From Mesotaenium endlicherianum (Eukaryota > Streptophyta > Zygnematophyceae > Zygnematales > Mesotaeniaceae), in assembly GCA_009602735.1 (NCBI GenBank), contig WELA01002202.1, positions 1 through 53,084 of the forward strand: a DNA stretch of 53,084 nt, written 5' to 3'. The notes below the pieces were generated by a model, which saw only the letters and a program-made list of their open reading frames with translations, was not told the origin of the DNA and ran no database searches. A program made the translations under genes and the position numbers. Positions 21,562 through 31,784 of this stretch are shown here, piece by piece. Within the stretch, counting starts at the first letter, position 1; each line of letters opens with the position of its first letter.

Positions 21562-21702
21562 CTCCTCCTCCCTTAAAAGAACTTAACGTCCTCGTTAAGC
21601 GTACGTCTTTTAAGTCGCAGATGTGTCGATACTAGCCTTGACTAGCGGAAACCACTGGTGAGCGATTGGACTATGCATCATCACAGTGACGGAAAAGAGC
21701 AA

Positions 21703-23799
21703 TTACTTGGCCGCGTCTCTTTTGCGTTTGTTCCATGGCTTACGAAGAGCGCTTGGTAGCACACTTGCCTCGGCGCAAAGCTTTTGAGCATCAGCCCATT
21801 GTAAACAATATTGTTGGACCACGTCCTTACAATTAAGTAGGATTTCGTCCTGAGGTTCGTACGAGTTCCAACTGGAATCGTAATCTAGCCACTTTATCAA
21901 AAGCTCCACGCGTGGAGGTTTATGACGAGTGTAGCGGTGTCCTAAGACCTCCTCTACATCCCAGGCCTTATCATCATCGGCGAGTTCCAATTCCGATGCT
22001 TGTGGCTGATAGCGGCCATTGGACCTAAAACAGCTTCAGTAAACTGACATGGAACACAGGATGCGTTCGCCCCATGGATTTAGGCAAATTCAGTCGGTAT
22101 GCAACAGGTCCAACCTTTGCCATAACGATAAAAGGGCCTACCCAGCGAGGCAGAAGCTTGCGCTTTCCTGGGTGCTTGAGTTGGAGGTTTTGAGTTTGCA
22201 AAAATACTTTATTGCCAACTTGAAAACTTAACTCAGTCCTGTGCGTGTCAGCAAACTTTTTCTGCCGATCTCGAGCAGCGGCTAAAGCCAGCTTCGCGTT
22301 TTTGTGCACCTCTTGAAGAGAATGGACAAATAGGCGTGCACTTGGTACTCTCATGGTTGACAGCCCCGCCTCAGCGTAAACGACGCGCTTGAGAGGAGTG
22401 TGCGGATGTCGCCCTTAGTTAAGGAAAAATGGAGTTTCCTTAACACTTTCCTGATAAGCATTATTAACTGCGAACTCTGCGACTGAAAGGAGGGTATCCC
22501 AGTCGTCTTGGCGAGGATTCACATAATGCCTAAGGAACTGTTGCAGAACGCGGTTCATTCGTTCTGTCTGACCATCGGTCTGAGGATGGAAGCTAGTTGA
22601 CATCTTAAGTTTCGTGCCGAACAAACTTCCTGCCAGAAGTGGCTCGTAAATCTACTGTCATGATCACTTATGATTTCTTTCGGCATGCCATGCAACTTGA
22701 ACACGTGATCTACGAAGAGACGTGCGGTCTCGACGGCATCAAGTGCTGGGGTAGTGGCCACAAAGTGTACCATCTTAGTGAAACGATCCACGATCGTTAG
22801 CACCCCATTGTGTCCTCGATCGGTGGTAGGCAATTCAACGACAAAGTCGAGGCTTATGCTTTCCCAAGGAGCACATGCAAGTTCCAATGGTTGCAACTTC
22901 CCAGCGGGCAACGTATTGCTCGGCTTATTCCTCTGACATGTTGCGCAGTTGATGATGTACTCGGCAACATTAACCTTAAGGGACGGCCAAATGTGCCCTC
23001 GGCGCAAAGAGTGTGTGGTTTTGGTAATTCCATGATGACCTGAGTAAGGAGAGTCATGCGCTTCTCGTAGTAGCACATGTCTTACTCGGCCTTCTGGGAC
23101 AGCACTGCGCCCATTATGCCACCAAAAACCGTCCTCAAACGAAGAGTATGAGTGTTCTTTCCTTTTATCCATACTGTCCATCGTTACGGCTACACCGTTC
23201 AAGCCAGTACCCTGGAGATCTAGGAAAAACAGATCTTTGAGATAGCCCTCGTGAAATAGTTGATGCAGGTCAAGTATTTCCGAGTTATGCATGCTATCCA
23301 AATCGGGTGTGCCCGCGTCACCAGGCTGGTTGCGGTCAGACGTCTGGGAAGGTACAGCAGAATCAAGGGTGGCCGCCCTCGAAACCTGACCATTTCGTTC
23401 TCGCAAGCTCGCAACAGTCCCCAACATCAAGTGGTGGTGAGGAATTCGACTTAGAGAATCAGCAACATTGTTGCGGCCTGGGCGATACGCCCACTCAAAG
23501 TGGAATCGTTGCAAGAACTCAGACCATCTCGTTTGTCTCCTCGATAGCGTTGGCTGAATTTGAAAGAAAGTATTTGGGCAGTGGTCCGTAACCACTGTCA
23601 AACTTTTGCGGCCTTCCAAATAACATCGCCAAGCGTATATGACTGCCCAGAGCTCCTGCTCTGTCGTTGAGTAATTTTATTTGGCAGGTGTCGGCTTTCG
23701 ACTCTCAAAACTGATAGGCTGGCCTGCCTGCAGCAGTACAGCCCCTATTCCAACACCAGACGCATCAGCGACGACCTCGTAAGGCAAGTCGAGATTGGC
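21703..23799 (-). pseudogene. Element B pol, RNase H-integrase-chromodomain part
   Basis: RNase H (VVADASGVGIGA, about 23740-23780, and TDHCPNTFF), then the integrase zinc domain (H..H..CATC, about 22950-23060), core ([28 protein letters not shown]), C-terminal segment (RWVGPFIVMAK) and chromodomain (AWDVEEVLGHRYTRHK, ELLIKWLDYD). Breaks seen: a stop at about 23680 where CAA became TAA (PAK-stop-NYSTTEQE), a 1-nt frameshift near 22620 between the two halves of the integrase core, and a stop before the chromodomain near 22030. The product would be non-functional. Confidence 0.88.
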
Positions 23800-25310
23800 T
23801 TATGAAAGAAGTGGCGCATTCATGAGTGCATACTTAATGCGCTCAAACGCATGTTGCGTATTCTCATCCCAAATGAACGTCTTATCTTTCCTTGTCGGAG
23901 CAGTGAGTGGCGCGGCCATCACTGAATAACCTTGCATAAACTTACAAAAGTAGTTAGCAAACCCGAGGAATGAACGTACAGTATGTACATCGGTTGGGAC
24001 AGGCCAGTCAGCGACACACTCTATCTTGGCTGGGTCAGGGCGCACCCCTTTCGAACCCACTATATGTCCCAGGTACAACAGTTCATCCTTTAGGAAGGAA
24101 CATTTCGTGAGCTGAGCGTACAGCTGCTGCTCACGAAGGATTTGCAACACCAACTCGAGGTGCTTGTAATGCTCGTCCCTGTTCTTTGAGTAGACGAGGA
24201 TATCGTTAAGGTAAACCTGGACGAATTTCCCCAAGTAAGGTCTAAACAAATCGTTCATGGTACTTTGGAATGTCGCTGGTGCATTGGTAAGTCCAAAACT
24301 TAGGACTTTGTATTGGAAATGCCCAATAGGCGTTCGAAACGCTGTTTTGGGGACATCCTTTGGTGTTATTCGAATCTGATGATAGCCTTGGGCTAAATCA
24401 AGCAAGGAGAACACGCATGCCCCCTGCAGCGAATCAAACGAATCATCAATGCGAGGCAACAAATAACGGTTCTTGACCGTTATGTTGTTCAGCGCACGAT
24501 AATCAATGCACATTCTAAGCGTCCCATCTTTTTTTTGGACAAAGAGGATGGGGGCCCCGAATGGAGAAGAGCTCGGCTCAATACAGCCTTTCTCCAGCAA
24601 GTCGCTAATTTGATCTTTCATCTCGGTCATTTCCAACGGGCTTAGGCGATAAATCGATCGCCAAGTCGGTTGAGAATCGGGAACGAGAGGGATGGTATGT
24701 CCAATACCCCTATCAGGCGGAAGCCCGGCTGGTATTTCAGTTGGAAACACTGACTTATACTTTTGCAAAGAGTAAAAAGGTCGGCTGTGAGTGTTTCTTC
24801 ATGACCAGTAGTGTCCAACATCGGTTCTTGCGCAAAGAGCGTAGTTGAAATTGCTGGGGAATCGGGTCTCAGTAATCCAAAGAAAACATTTTGACCGTGC
24901 TTTGCCAAACGTCGCGCTTGCTTTATGGACAATAGAAGAGTCTTCGAAGGACTTTCCAAGGCCATATCGGGCTTAAGGGACTAAAGAGAAATCTTCCTGG
25001 TCCCTTTGCGTACAATGCATGTCTTTTGATCGAAGTCAAGCAATGTACTTATTTGCGTAAGCCAATCATTATCCAAAACTGCGTCGATTCCATGCGGCAA
25101 TTCAGTTACGTAGAATTGTACACGCCCATGGAAGGACTGCACGCTGAGCGGTAATTTAAGCATTCCAGTAATGCAAGCTAACGAGCCATTGCCAAGGCAA
25201 AGAGTCTCGTCCTTGAGTATTGGAAACAACTTCATCCCTTGTGCAAAACGTGCATTAATGAAGCTTACTGACGCGCCTGAATCAATAGCTAGACAATAGC
25301 TATTTATCAC
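23800..25310 (-). pseudogene. Element B pol, protease-RT part with mutated RT active site
   Basis: Protease at 25310-24981 has a canonical triad (AIDSGASVSF) and the second motif IDAVLDNDWL. RT at 24768-23800 starts near MQKYKSVFP and has intact motifs ([38 protein letters not shown]), but the catalytic box reads YLND in place of YLDD (GAC to AAC). Between protease and RT the frame shifts at about 24770-24980. The last codons run into a TAA at about 23797, most simply a CAA to TAA change. Confidence 0.88.
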
Positions 25311-25311
25311 A

Positions 25312-25745
25312 AATAAGGGCAGCGAATATAATCGACGCTAGCAAATATGCAGTGGCCGCAATAATGGTCGCTTGACCGATTACGGTACAAATCCCTGTCA
25401 AAGAGATGCTCGGAAAGACTAACACGGTGGTTAGACCACATGTAATCAACATGCCCACGATATGTTGTGTATCCGCGAACGGACATGGGCGGACGGACAA
25501 AACCCGAACGGTTGCGGAAACGAATACTATGCACATTTTGGGAGGTGTGGGTGACGAGCGTTCCGGCGAAAGTATCTCGTACGATCGAAGATCGACGGGC
25601 GACGAGCGCTGCGAGCCGGGCGGAGCCATAGGCGATTAAGTCGGCGACGGCCGAGTCGGCGCCGAGGCACCACGCGGCGAGACGCGAGGCCGGCGGGGTG
25701 AGTCGTCGTCGATGTAGATGATTTCGATCCGACGACCGCGAGCCA
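25312..25745 (-). pseudogene. Element B leader ORF, possible gag N-terminus remnant
   Basis: After the PBS, a frame starts at 25745 (MARGRRIEIIYIDDDSPRRP), rich in Arg, Pro and Ser. An early stop at about 25635 interrupts it, and a hydrophobic-looking translation continues to 25312. No capsid core or zinc knuckle can be found and only about 0.4 kb separates it from the protease, so most of gag appears deleted. The assignment rests on position only. Confidence 0.4.
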
Positions 25746-25894
25746 TGGCGAACTGGAAATGAATCGGGGGCGAATCTATACAGAATCAAGAAATCGGTTA
25801 GATTCGACGACAGAATCCGGCAGAAAATGCGATAGATTTTCTGACCACAATAAAAAAAATAATAAAAAAAAATTCTTTGGAGAAACCGAGATCG

Positions 25895-25906
25895 GCTCCG
25901 ATACCA
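25895..25906 (-). promoter_or_regulatory. Primer-binding site of element B
   Basis: TGGTATCGGAGC on the minus strand, one base from the LTR; identical to the sites in C and D although B's LTRs are unrelated to theirs. Confidence 0.85.
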
Positions 25907-25907
25907 A

Positions 25908-26850
25908 TGTGACGTTTCTGCTTTTTGAGAGGATCTTTTCTCGGTATTCAAGGAATATTTAATTCAAGTGGGAGGAAAATCTGTGTACTTGTGGAAATTG
26001 ATGAATACTCGAAAGAGCGAAAGTGAAAACTAACGTAGAATGTGTGCTTGTGAGAGTTGCACTCACAATGACTCTGCAGGTATTTATACCTGCACAACAT
26101 GAGGCACTGGAGTGCTTCGATTCACCACCTAGGGCACTGGTTCATGTTCAACGAAAACGGTCAAAGGGACGTGTCCCATTCGGCCGAATGCTCGAAACGC
26201 GCAGTTGGCCGTTTGGAGACTTTTCGACAGTTTCCGAAAAACCGTTTCGCGCCAACCGGGCGTTTTCGCGTTCTCGCGACTTTCCGAAAAAGTCGCGATT
26301 GATCGCGAAGTCGGGTACACATGCTTTCGTCATGAACCGGTAGTTTAAAAAGCTACTTTGGCCAATCGGTTAGGTGTGAACGTTTCAAACAAAAGTCGCG
26401 GATTCGAATCCGCTCGGATGCAAAGCGACTTTGCATATTTCGTTTCGTTTGACTTTACGACTGTTTGTTCGTATATTATGATACGACAGTTTCTTCGTAT
26501 TACGACTAGTCGTAATCCGAAATCTGTGATTGTCCATTATTCGTAATAATGACTATCAAAATAACTTAATCAAATAATGATTAATCAAATTATCATCTCA
26601 TAATTATTCAAAGTAACTGCATGAATAATTATGTCGTACTTTTGCAAAGTAGTCGAATTACGTTACGTCGCTTTTTGCAATAGTATCTCGGTCGTTTCGC
26701 CAATCGACCGGGAATTAATCGGCACACGTGTGTGGCGAATATTTCAATGTGATGCAATCATTTATCAAATAACTTATGATAAATAGTATTACGTATTTTA
26801 GGTGATTGGGAAAACGTCCCATATGCGCCTAAAAAGCTCAAATCGTTACA
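25908..26850 (-). repeat. Element B 5' LTR
   Basis: 943 bp, paired with 20628-21561. It holds the CGCGACTTT hairpin (26275-26297). Its right end TTACA is followed by ATGTC, the target duplication. Confidence 0.92.
26359..26413 (+). promoter_or_regulatory. tRNA-like A-box/B-box segment inside LTR (B right)
   Basis: TGGCCAATCGGTTAGG followed by GCGGATTCGAATCCGC, a T-arm-like palindrome containing the B-box core TTCGAATCC. The middle stem has lost one pair (CAAACAAAAG) compared with the left LTR. Confidence 0.5.
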
Positions 26851-28003
26851 ATGTCGATGTAATGCGAGTTTACTTACTTTGTCAAAAAGGTCAGCAGGAT
26901 GACTTTTGTATCATAGTGTAGTTTGCTGACCTTGTTGAAAAGGTCAGCAGGATGACTTTTGTATCATAGTATAGTTTGCTGAGATTTATATAGCAGTTAT
27001 ATATAGGATGTAATATCAGCAGGATGACACATAGTAAGCTCGCTGGATATTAGTCAGTATACTTAGCTTCAGTACGCTGAGAGTAGATAAATTCATTTAG
27101 ATTATTATTTGTAGATTGGCACATGTGACTGTAGTATACTGAAAGTCGGAAGGTCGACTGAGATTCGGTAAACCGATGTCCTACCAGTGTGGTTAACTCC
27201 TGGGTAGGCGGAGCCGTCGTCAGTCAACTGAACAATTAGGACTTTAGTTAACCGACCAATTAATATGGTCGTTATACCTAGATCCGTGGGTCCCAACTTA
27301 ACGGGTCTTCCACGAAACGGCGCACCTTGCGCCGTGGTCAACCAGGTGGTCACTAGGTACATAGCAGGCTGGGATCTCGTGGTCCCTCATTTTGGACAGT
27401 AGGCTTTACAGTCGGATTTCTACTTGCAAGTCATGTGTGCACTTTTGGGTTCGTTCTAATGACCATCCTTCACGGAAATAGACATGGCTGCTTTGTTTGC
27501 GCTTCAAATGGAGCGAACTAGAACTTTTCGGAAAGGTCTCGTCAAGATGCATCTGTTGCCGTTCAGTTTGCTCAGTTTGGAGCACTATTGACAGAGTTAT
27601 GCCCTCTGACAGTTTGGGGTCACACAGCGGACAGATTCCATGGTTTTGCACCTAAGTCAGTGGGATGTGTTTTAGCTACTTTATGGTCATCTGAATGAGA
27701 GCGCCTTTGCTATTCAGTCCCCTGACGTTGTGTATGTGCTTGTACATGCTTGTATGCCTGGTAGGCAAGAGGTCATGAGTTTCTAAACGAGAAGCTCTAG
27801 TCCTCAAGCTCGCCTCTTTCTTATGCCTTGTATTCGTGTGCAACTATGGCACACTACGATAAGTGAGTCAAGGGTTATAGATGAGTAAACGGAATTCATT
27901 ATAAGGGCCAAGATCGCTCCCTGATTTTACACGCTTCCACCTATCTCTGATCTTATATATGTGATTGATATATATTTATCTTGAATAAGCAAGATTCATT
28001 TCA
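26851..28003 (+). repeat. Element C 3' LTR, second part
   Basis: Resumes the LTR after element B (the first five bases are the duplicated ATGTC). It contains the shared box (about 27179-27210) and the hairpin ACGGCGCA-CCT-TGCGCCGT (27317-27335). It ends GATTCATTTCA, then TGTTG. Confidence 0.9.
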
Positions 28004-29070
28004 TGTTGGCACCACATTGATCCCAATTGTCACTGGTCTTGGTCTCGGCATAGGCTTGTCAGTGAAGGTCAACAGTTGCCATGTCATGATTGTTTCCACC
28101 AACCAAGTCATAGAGTGCTGCCCAATCATGTTGCCATAAATCTTTGCAGCCTCATCTGATCCTACTGCACCAGCTATAAGCCGAGCTATGTTGTCGGGTA
28201 TGCCAAGGTTTTTGCCCTTTTCCATCGTGGTGGGCTCTCTCCACACGGCGTCTCTTTTATATATGTCTTTGACCATTCCTGGTCCACCTTCGCTGAAGGC
28301 TTGGGATCCTGTATATGTTGGAAAGGTAGGCAGTACCACTCTTGGCTGACCTGGTTCGTTAATGACACACTGTGGATAGGAATCCCTCCGGGTCACTGAT
28401 CTGGTATGCACCGCCAGTGCCTTTTCCACTGTCAATGCTGTTGGTGATTGCCGTGTAATGTCCTCCATTTCTCTCAGAACCTCGATAGACATGCCGTTGG
28501 TCCAAAATATCCTGGCCCCATGAGACAATCCTCCGTGCTTGGCGTCGTTGATTAGCACATGATGGCCCAAAGTGGAGTCGAGCCATGGTTCTCCCGGCTT
28601 CATCTGCTTGTAGTCCATTCCTGGATGTACGTTCTCAATCACAAACACAGGTGGGTGATAGTGCTGACGTTCCCGCAGTATGGTGATGATTTTCACCATC
28701 CATCCCCAGTGTTGTGCTCGTGGATCACTAAATTCCCTCCTGTTTCCAGCTTGACAAAATGGTTGACAAGGGAATCCAACAAAGATCCAATCAATCTTGT
28801 AGCCATACAGGTATTTAGGCTTCACGTTTATAATGTTGCCTCCAGCAATGCGCTCAACATTGCTATATATAGGCGCCAACCCTTGAAATGATGCATTTGC
28901 CGCATCTGATTCATGACCTCTTAGAATGCTCGAAAAGCGTAGTCATCGTTGTCCACATACAGTACTTTGGCCACCTGTATTCCTCGCTGAATCAATGCTA
29001 TGGTCCCAGAGCCAAGTCCGGCGAATAATTCCAACACCACCACTCCCCTTTTGCGGAAAGGATCTTCCAT
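28004..29070 (-). pseudogene. Cytosine-5 DNA methyltransferase domain in a retroelement
   Basis: From Met at 29070: SAM-binding motif I (LELFAGLGSGT), then YVDNDD. A TAA at 28921-28923 and a 1-nt frameshift near 28880 follow. From 28879 the frame is open: catalytic motif IV VGFPCQPF (Cys38 of this segment), motif VI FVIENV (82-84), motif VIII GARIFWTNG (121-129), and a C-terminal motif with IYGNMIGQHS. The layout (single catalytic domain, IQV after motif I, INDAK before motif VIII) looks closer to DNMT3-type enzymes than to maintenance ones, but I cannot place it firmly. It lies in the same frame as the protease upstream, separated only by TAA 29083-29085. The ORF continued through 6892 before element C inserted. 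Two lesions make this copy probably inactive. Confidence 0.9.
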
Positions 29071-29082
29071 CCTGACAATGCC

Positions 29083-30141
29083 TTACAGCAGCGGCTCCAC
29101 TCTAGGCATCAGATTTGCAGAGGAGGTAACTGGATAGGGTACTGGCAGCAGCTCTTGCGGGCCGTGGTCCCCATTACTCACAGTTTTCAGCTGCTTCATG
29201 ATCCGGGATTGCCATACCAAGGGTGTTGGCATGTTGATGCTTGTATAGCCTTCCTCTTCTTGCTTCATAAGGTTGTCGCTGGCTTCTGGGTACCTGTCAT
29301 TAACGTAGCAGTCTAGCAGTCCATAGTTTGCTTCTCCTATGCAAACCATTTTCACATGAATTTCTCCCGCCGGCTTCCTATCTGTTGACTGGTAAGTCAC
29401 TCTCTGTTTCCGCAGATCAATGATCATACCCAAGGGAATCAGTGCTTCTGTTCCCAAGAGAACATCATAGTTCTCAGCTTCCATCACTGTGCACTCCATG
29501 AATAGTGACGCCTCTTCAGGTTTCCTTGGATTTACTGTGATTTTCACAGGCTTGCGGGTAATCCCACAAGACTTTGAGACTTGTCCTGAGGCAGTTCTCG
29601 ACTGAAAAGGACTCTCTTTCATGTCCCTTGTCGTCAAACCTAAAGCTTTCACAGCTCGTTTTCCCAAAATGACTGGCTGTGCGCCTGCATCCAACAAAAT
29701 GTTGGGAGCTGCCCAGTTGTTGAAGATCAATGCACCATCCTTATTTTGCACCCTCACGGTGCTAAAATTGGTGGGCAATGAGGCGCTATTTGCACCTTCC
29801 TCAGCTATATCTAGCTGATGTCCGGCCTCTTCAATCGTGAATGGGTAGGTGATGTGCAAATCAGCGAGAGAAAGCAAAGGAGCATGCTGGATCTGATGTT
29901 CCACCAGAGCCTTCAGCTTCTCCAGTGAAAAACTGAATGTCTTGCGCGACCCGGGCCTGGTTTGTCGTAGCTGCGAGATCTCGTTTTCATCCAGAGTGAT
30001 CCGAAAAGTCTGAGGAAGCTTCCCAGTATTCTTTGGCACCAGACGGTTGTGATCTGCTTGCTCGGCAGCCGTTGCATTCACATCCTTTTTAGGCAGCCGC
30101 TTCTCGCCTTTGCAGACGGTCATAATAAACATCGGGCGCAT
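29083..30141 (-). CDS. Retropepsin-like protease ORF of element E, upstream of the DNMT
   Basis: 352 codons. Overlaps the gag ORF by 53 nt in the +1 frame. The retropepsin signature is NILLDAGAQPVILG with Asp151 and Ala in the middle position (DAG, not DSG/DTG), followed by flap-like and YDVLLGTEALIPLGMI motifs about 95 residues later. The N-terminal 100 residues are polar. It ends VEPLL-TAA, and translation past this stop goes straight into the DNMT. The TAA may be a mutated CAA, so the original product was probably a PR-DNMT fusion. It would cleave Gag and the polyprotein in the particle. Confidence 0.8.
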   Translation of the reverse strand: MRPMFIMTVCKGEKRLPKKDVNATAAEQADHNRLVPKNTGKLPQTFRITLDENEISQLRQTRPGSRKTFSFSLEKLKALVEHQIQHAPLLSLADLHITYPFTIEEAGHQLDIAEEGANSASLPTNFSTVRVQNKDGALIFNNWAAPNILLDAGAQPVILGKRAVKALGLTTRDMKESPFQSRTASGQVSKSCGITRKPVKITVNPRKPEEASLFMECTVMEAENYDVLLGTEALIPLGMIIDLRKQRVTYQSTDRKPAGEIHVKMVCIGEANYGLLDCYVNDRYPEASDNLMKQEEEGYTSINMPTPLVWQSRIMKQLKTVSNGDHGPQELLPVPYPVTSSANLMPRVEPLL

Positions 30142-31784
30142 TTAGCATTGCAAACTGTGCTTTCAACTCAGCGATTTCTGCACTCAAAGCTTCATACTTC
30201 TGCTTACCCTTGCGATTACCAGAGCCACCCTTTTCTTTCTTTTTCTCTTTGTCTGCCTCTTTCGTGGCAGCATTTGCCCAGGGCGGCTTTAAATTTGGAT
30301 TCTTAGACCAGCACTCATCTTCCGAGTGTCCCTTCTTACTGCAATGTGCGCAAATCTGCGCTTTGCTAGCGAATAGTTGCTTAGCATCTGGGTACGAACA
30401 GTCTCTCTTCTGATGTCCTAATTTCCCGCAATTCCAACAACTCTCTGCTGTTTCAGCAGTGTTGGCGTGCTTAGCAAACTTATTGAAAGACCCGCTCTTT
30501 TTCTTATATTGAAAATTAGAGCTGTTGGCCTTAGGCGAAGAGAATTCCTCTCTCCTCTCAGGAGCCATACTTTACCTTCTTCGACATTACGTGCTATTTT
30601 AGCCGTCTTGTCGATGTCCCAGTCAATCCCGTGCTTTGCGGACAGATGTGGCCTGACTTCACGATCTGTTTGCCCAAGCACAACAGAAACTTGTCAGCCA
30701 CTATTCTGGGCTCGTATATTTTTGCCTCTTTGGCGAGGTCTACCAATCTGGATTTGACCTCCATGACTGTCTCGTTCTTTTGACGAACAAAATGCACATA
30801 ACGGTGCACTTTAAGACTGCGATCCTGTGGGAATCGTGCTTCAAGCAACTTGAAGAAACGACGCAGGCAATGCGTGGAGTCTAGCTGGTCATCCCCAGCC
30901 TCCATATCCTTACGACAGCTAGCCAAGGCTTGCGCATGGCTTGCCTCTGTTGTGGCGCTATCGCTTTGCTGACCATTGAGAGGTGTAGCTCTGCGTGTTA
31001 CTCGTTCTTGAGCTTTAGCAATCTTTTCAGATAGTTCTGCACACACCTTTCGCAATTTTGCTACAGAGCCGACATCATCATCTTAAGTGGCAGCCTTCCG
31101 CTGGCCCTCAGTGAGTTGCCTCATGGCCAGTGTTAATTCTTGTGTTAGTGCAGCTAAGTCTATGTTCTCAACAGGTGCAGATGTCACTGTTCTTCTTGAA
31201 GATAAAGCGGACATTCGGGCTTTCGCAGCCTCTTTCTGGATTTTTAAATCCCTAGCCCTTTTTTGTTCTACAAACGCCCATTCCTGGGTGAGGTCCTCAT
31301 CCTTCCGGAATTTGTGATATAACAGCAGGGTATCCTTGTCCAAGTACTGAACCAAGCCTATAAATGCGACAAATTGCGTACAAAAAGAATCCTTCCGAAT
31401 CTTCTCAAAGAATTATGCCCAATAGATCTCATCAAACTCTTCGAAAGTGAAACCATTTTCGCTGGTTCGTCCACTAAAACACTTTGCAGACAGCTTGAAC
31501 TTACGATTTTCATCCTGATCATCACCGGCCATTTCGAACGGTGAACAGGACTCACTGAATCTTCCCCACACGTCTTGCTCTTTGCCCAAATCAGGTACAA
31601 AGGCTCGTGTATTATCTGGGTTCTCACCGCTTGCAGAGTTATGACGAGACTCGTCTCTCGACGTTTCCTCGCTCCACCGGTTGTCAGTATGCTCAGACGT
31701 CTCACTTTCTTGTAGACTCTAGCTAGATTCAAAACCTTCTTCAGGCTCCACAGAGTGGTAGAGTCTTCCACTCCTCAACCGCAT
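30089..31784 (-). pseudogene. Element E Gag (two zinc knuckles), interrupted
   Basis: Starts MRLRSGRLYHS at 31784. The capsid-like middle part includes FFEKIRKDSF, YHKFRKDEDLTQEWAFVEQ and LKVHRYVHFVRQKNETVMEV. The C-terminus has two knuckles, CWNCGKLGHQKRDC and CAHCSKKGHSEDEC, then a Lys-rich tail. Breaks seen: stops near 31722, 31414 and 31084, and a frameshift near 30670 (LCLGKQ). The capsid segment is unlike D's Gag. A second, inverted copy lies at 33365-34451. Confidence 0.85.

Larger units (their letters stand above)
20628..26850 (-). mobile_element. Defective Ty3/gypsy element 'B' with matched LTRs
   Basis: LTRs at 20628-21561 and 25908-26850, exact duplication ATGTC (20623-20627 and 26851-26855), and PBS and polypurine tract in the right places. 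It carries pol on the minus strand but no recognisable gag. RT has a mutated catalytic Asp, pol has stops and a frameshift. It moved, or was mobilised, before these changes or in trans. It lies in the 3' LTR of element C. Confidence 0.93.
6898..28003 (+). mobile_element. Non-autonomous LTR retrotransposon 'C' (LARD-like) with two nested insertions
   Basis: Flanked by an exact 5-bp duplication TGTTG (6893-6897 and 28004-28008). Its 5' LTR is 6898-7948 plus 16742-16956, interrupted by D. A PBS TGGTATCGGAGC follows at 16958. The 3' LTR is 20515-20627 plus 26851-28003, interrupted by B. LTR length without insertions is about 1.26 kb. The 3.56-kb internal part has no gag or pol, so the element needs proteins in trans. 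It was inserted into the DNMT reading frame of element E. A solo LTR of the same family lies at 42877-44136. Confidence 0.92.

Noticed and set aside
25307-25951. 214-codon minus-strand frame in B crossing the primer site into the LTR
   Set aside because: It starts inside the LTR and runs through the primer-binding site; the leader frame starting at 25745 is more plausible.
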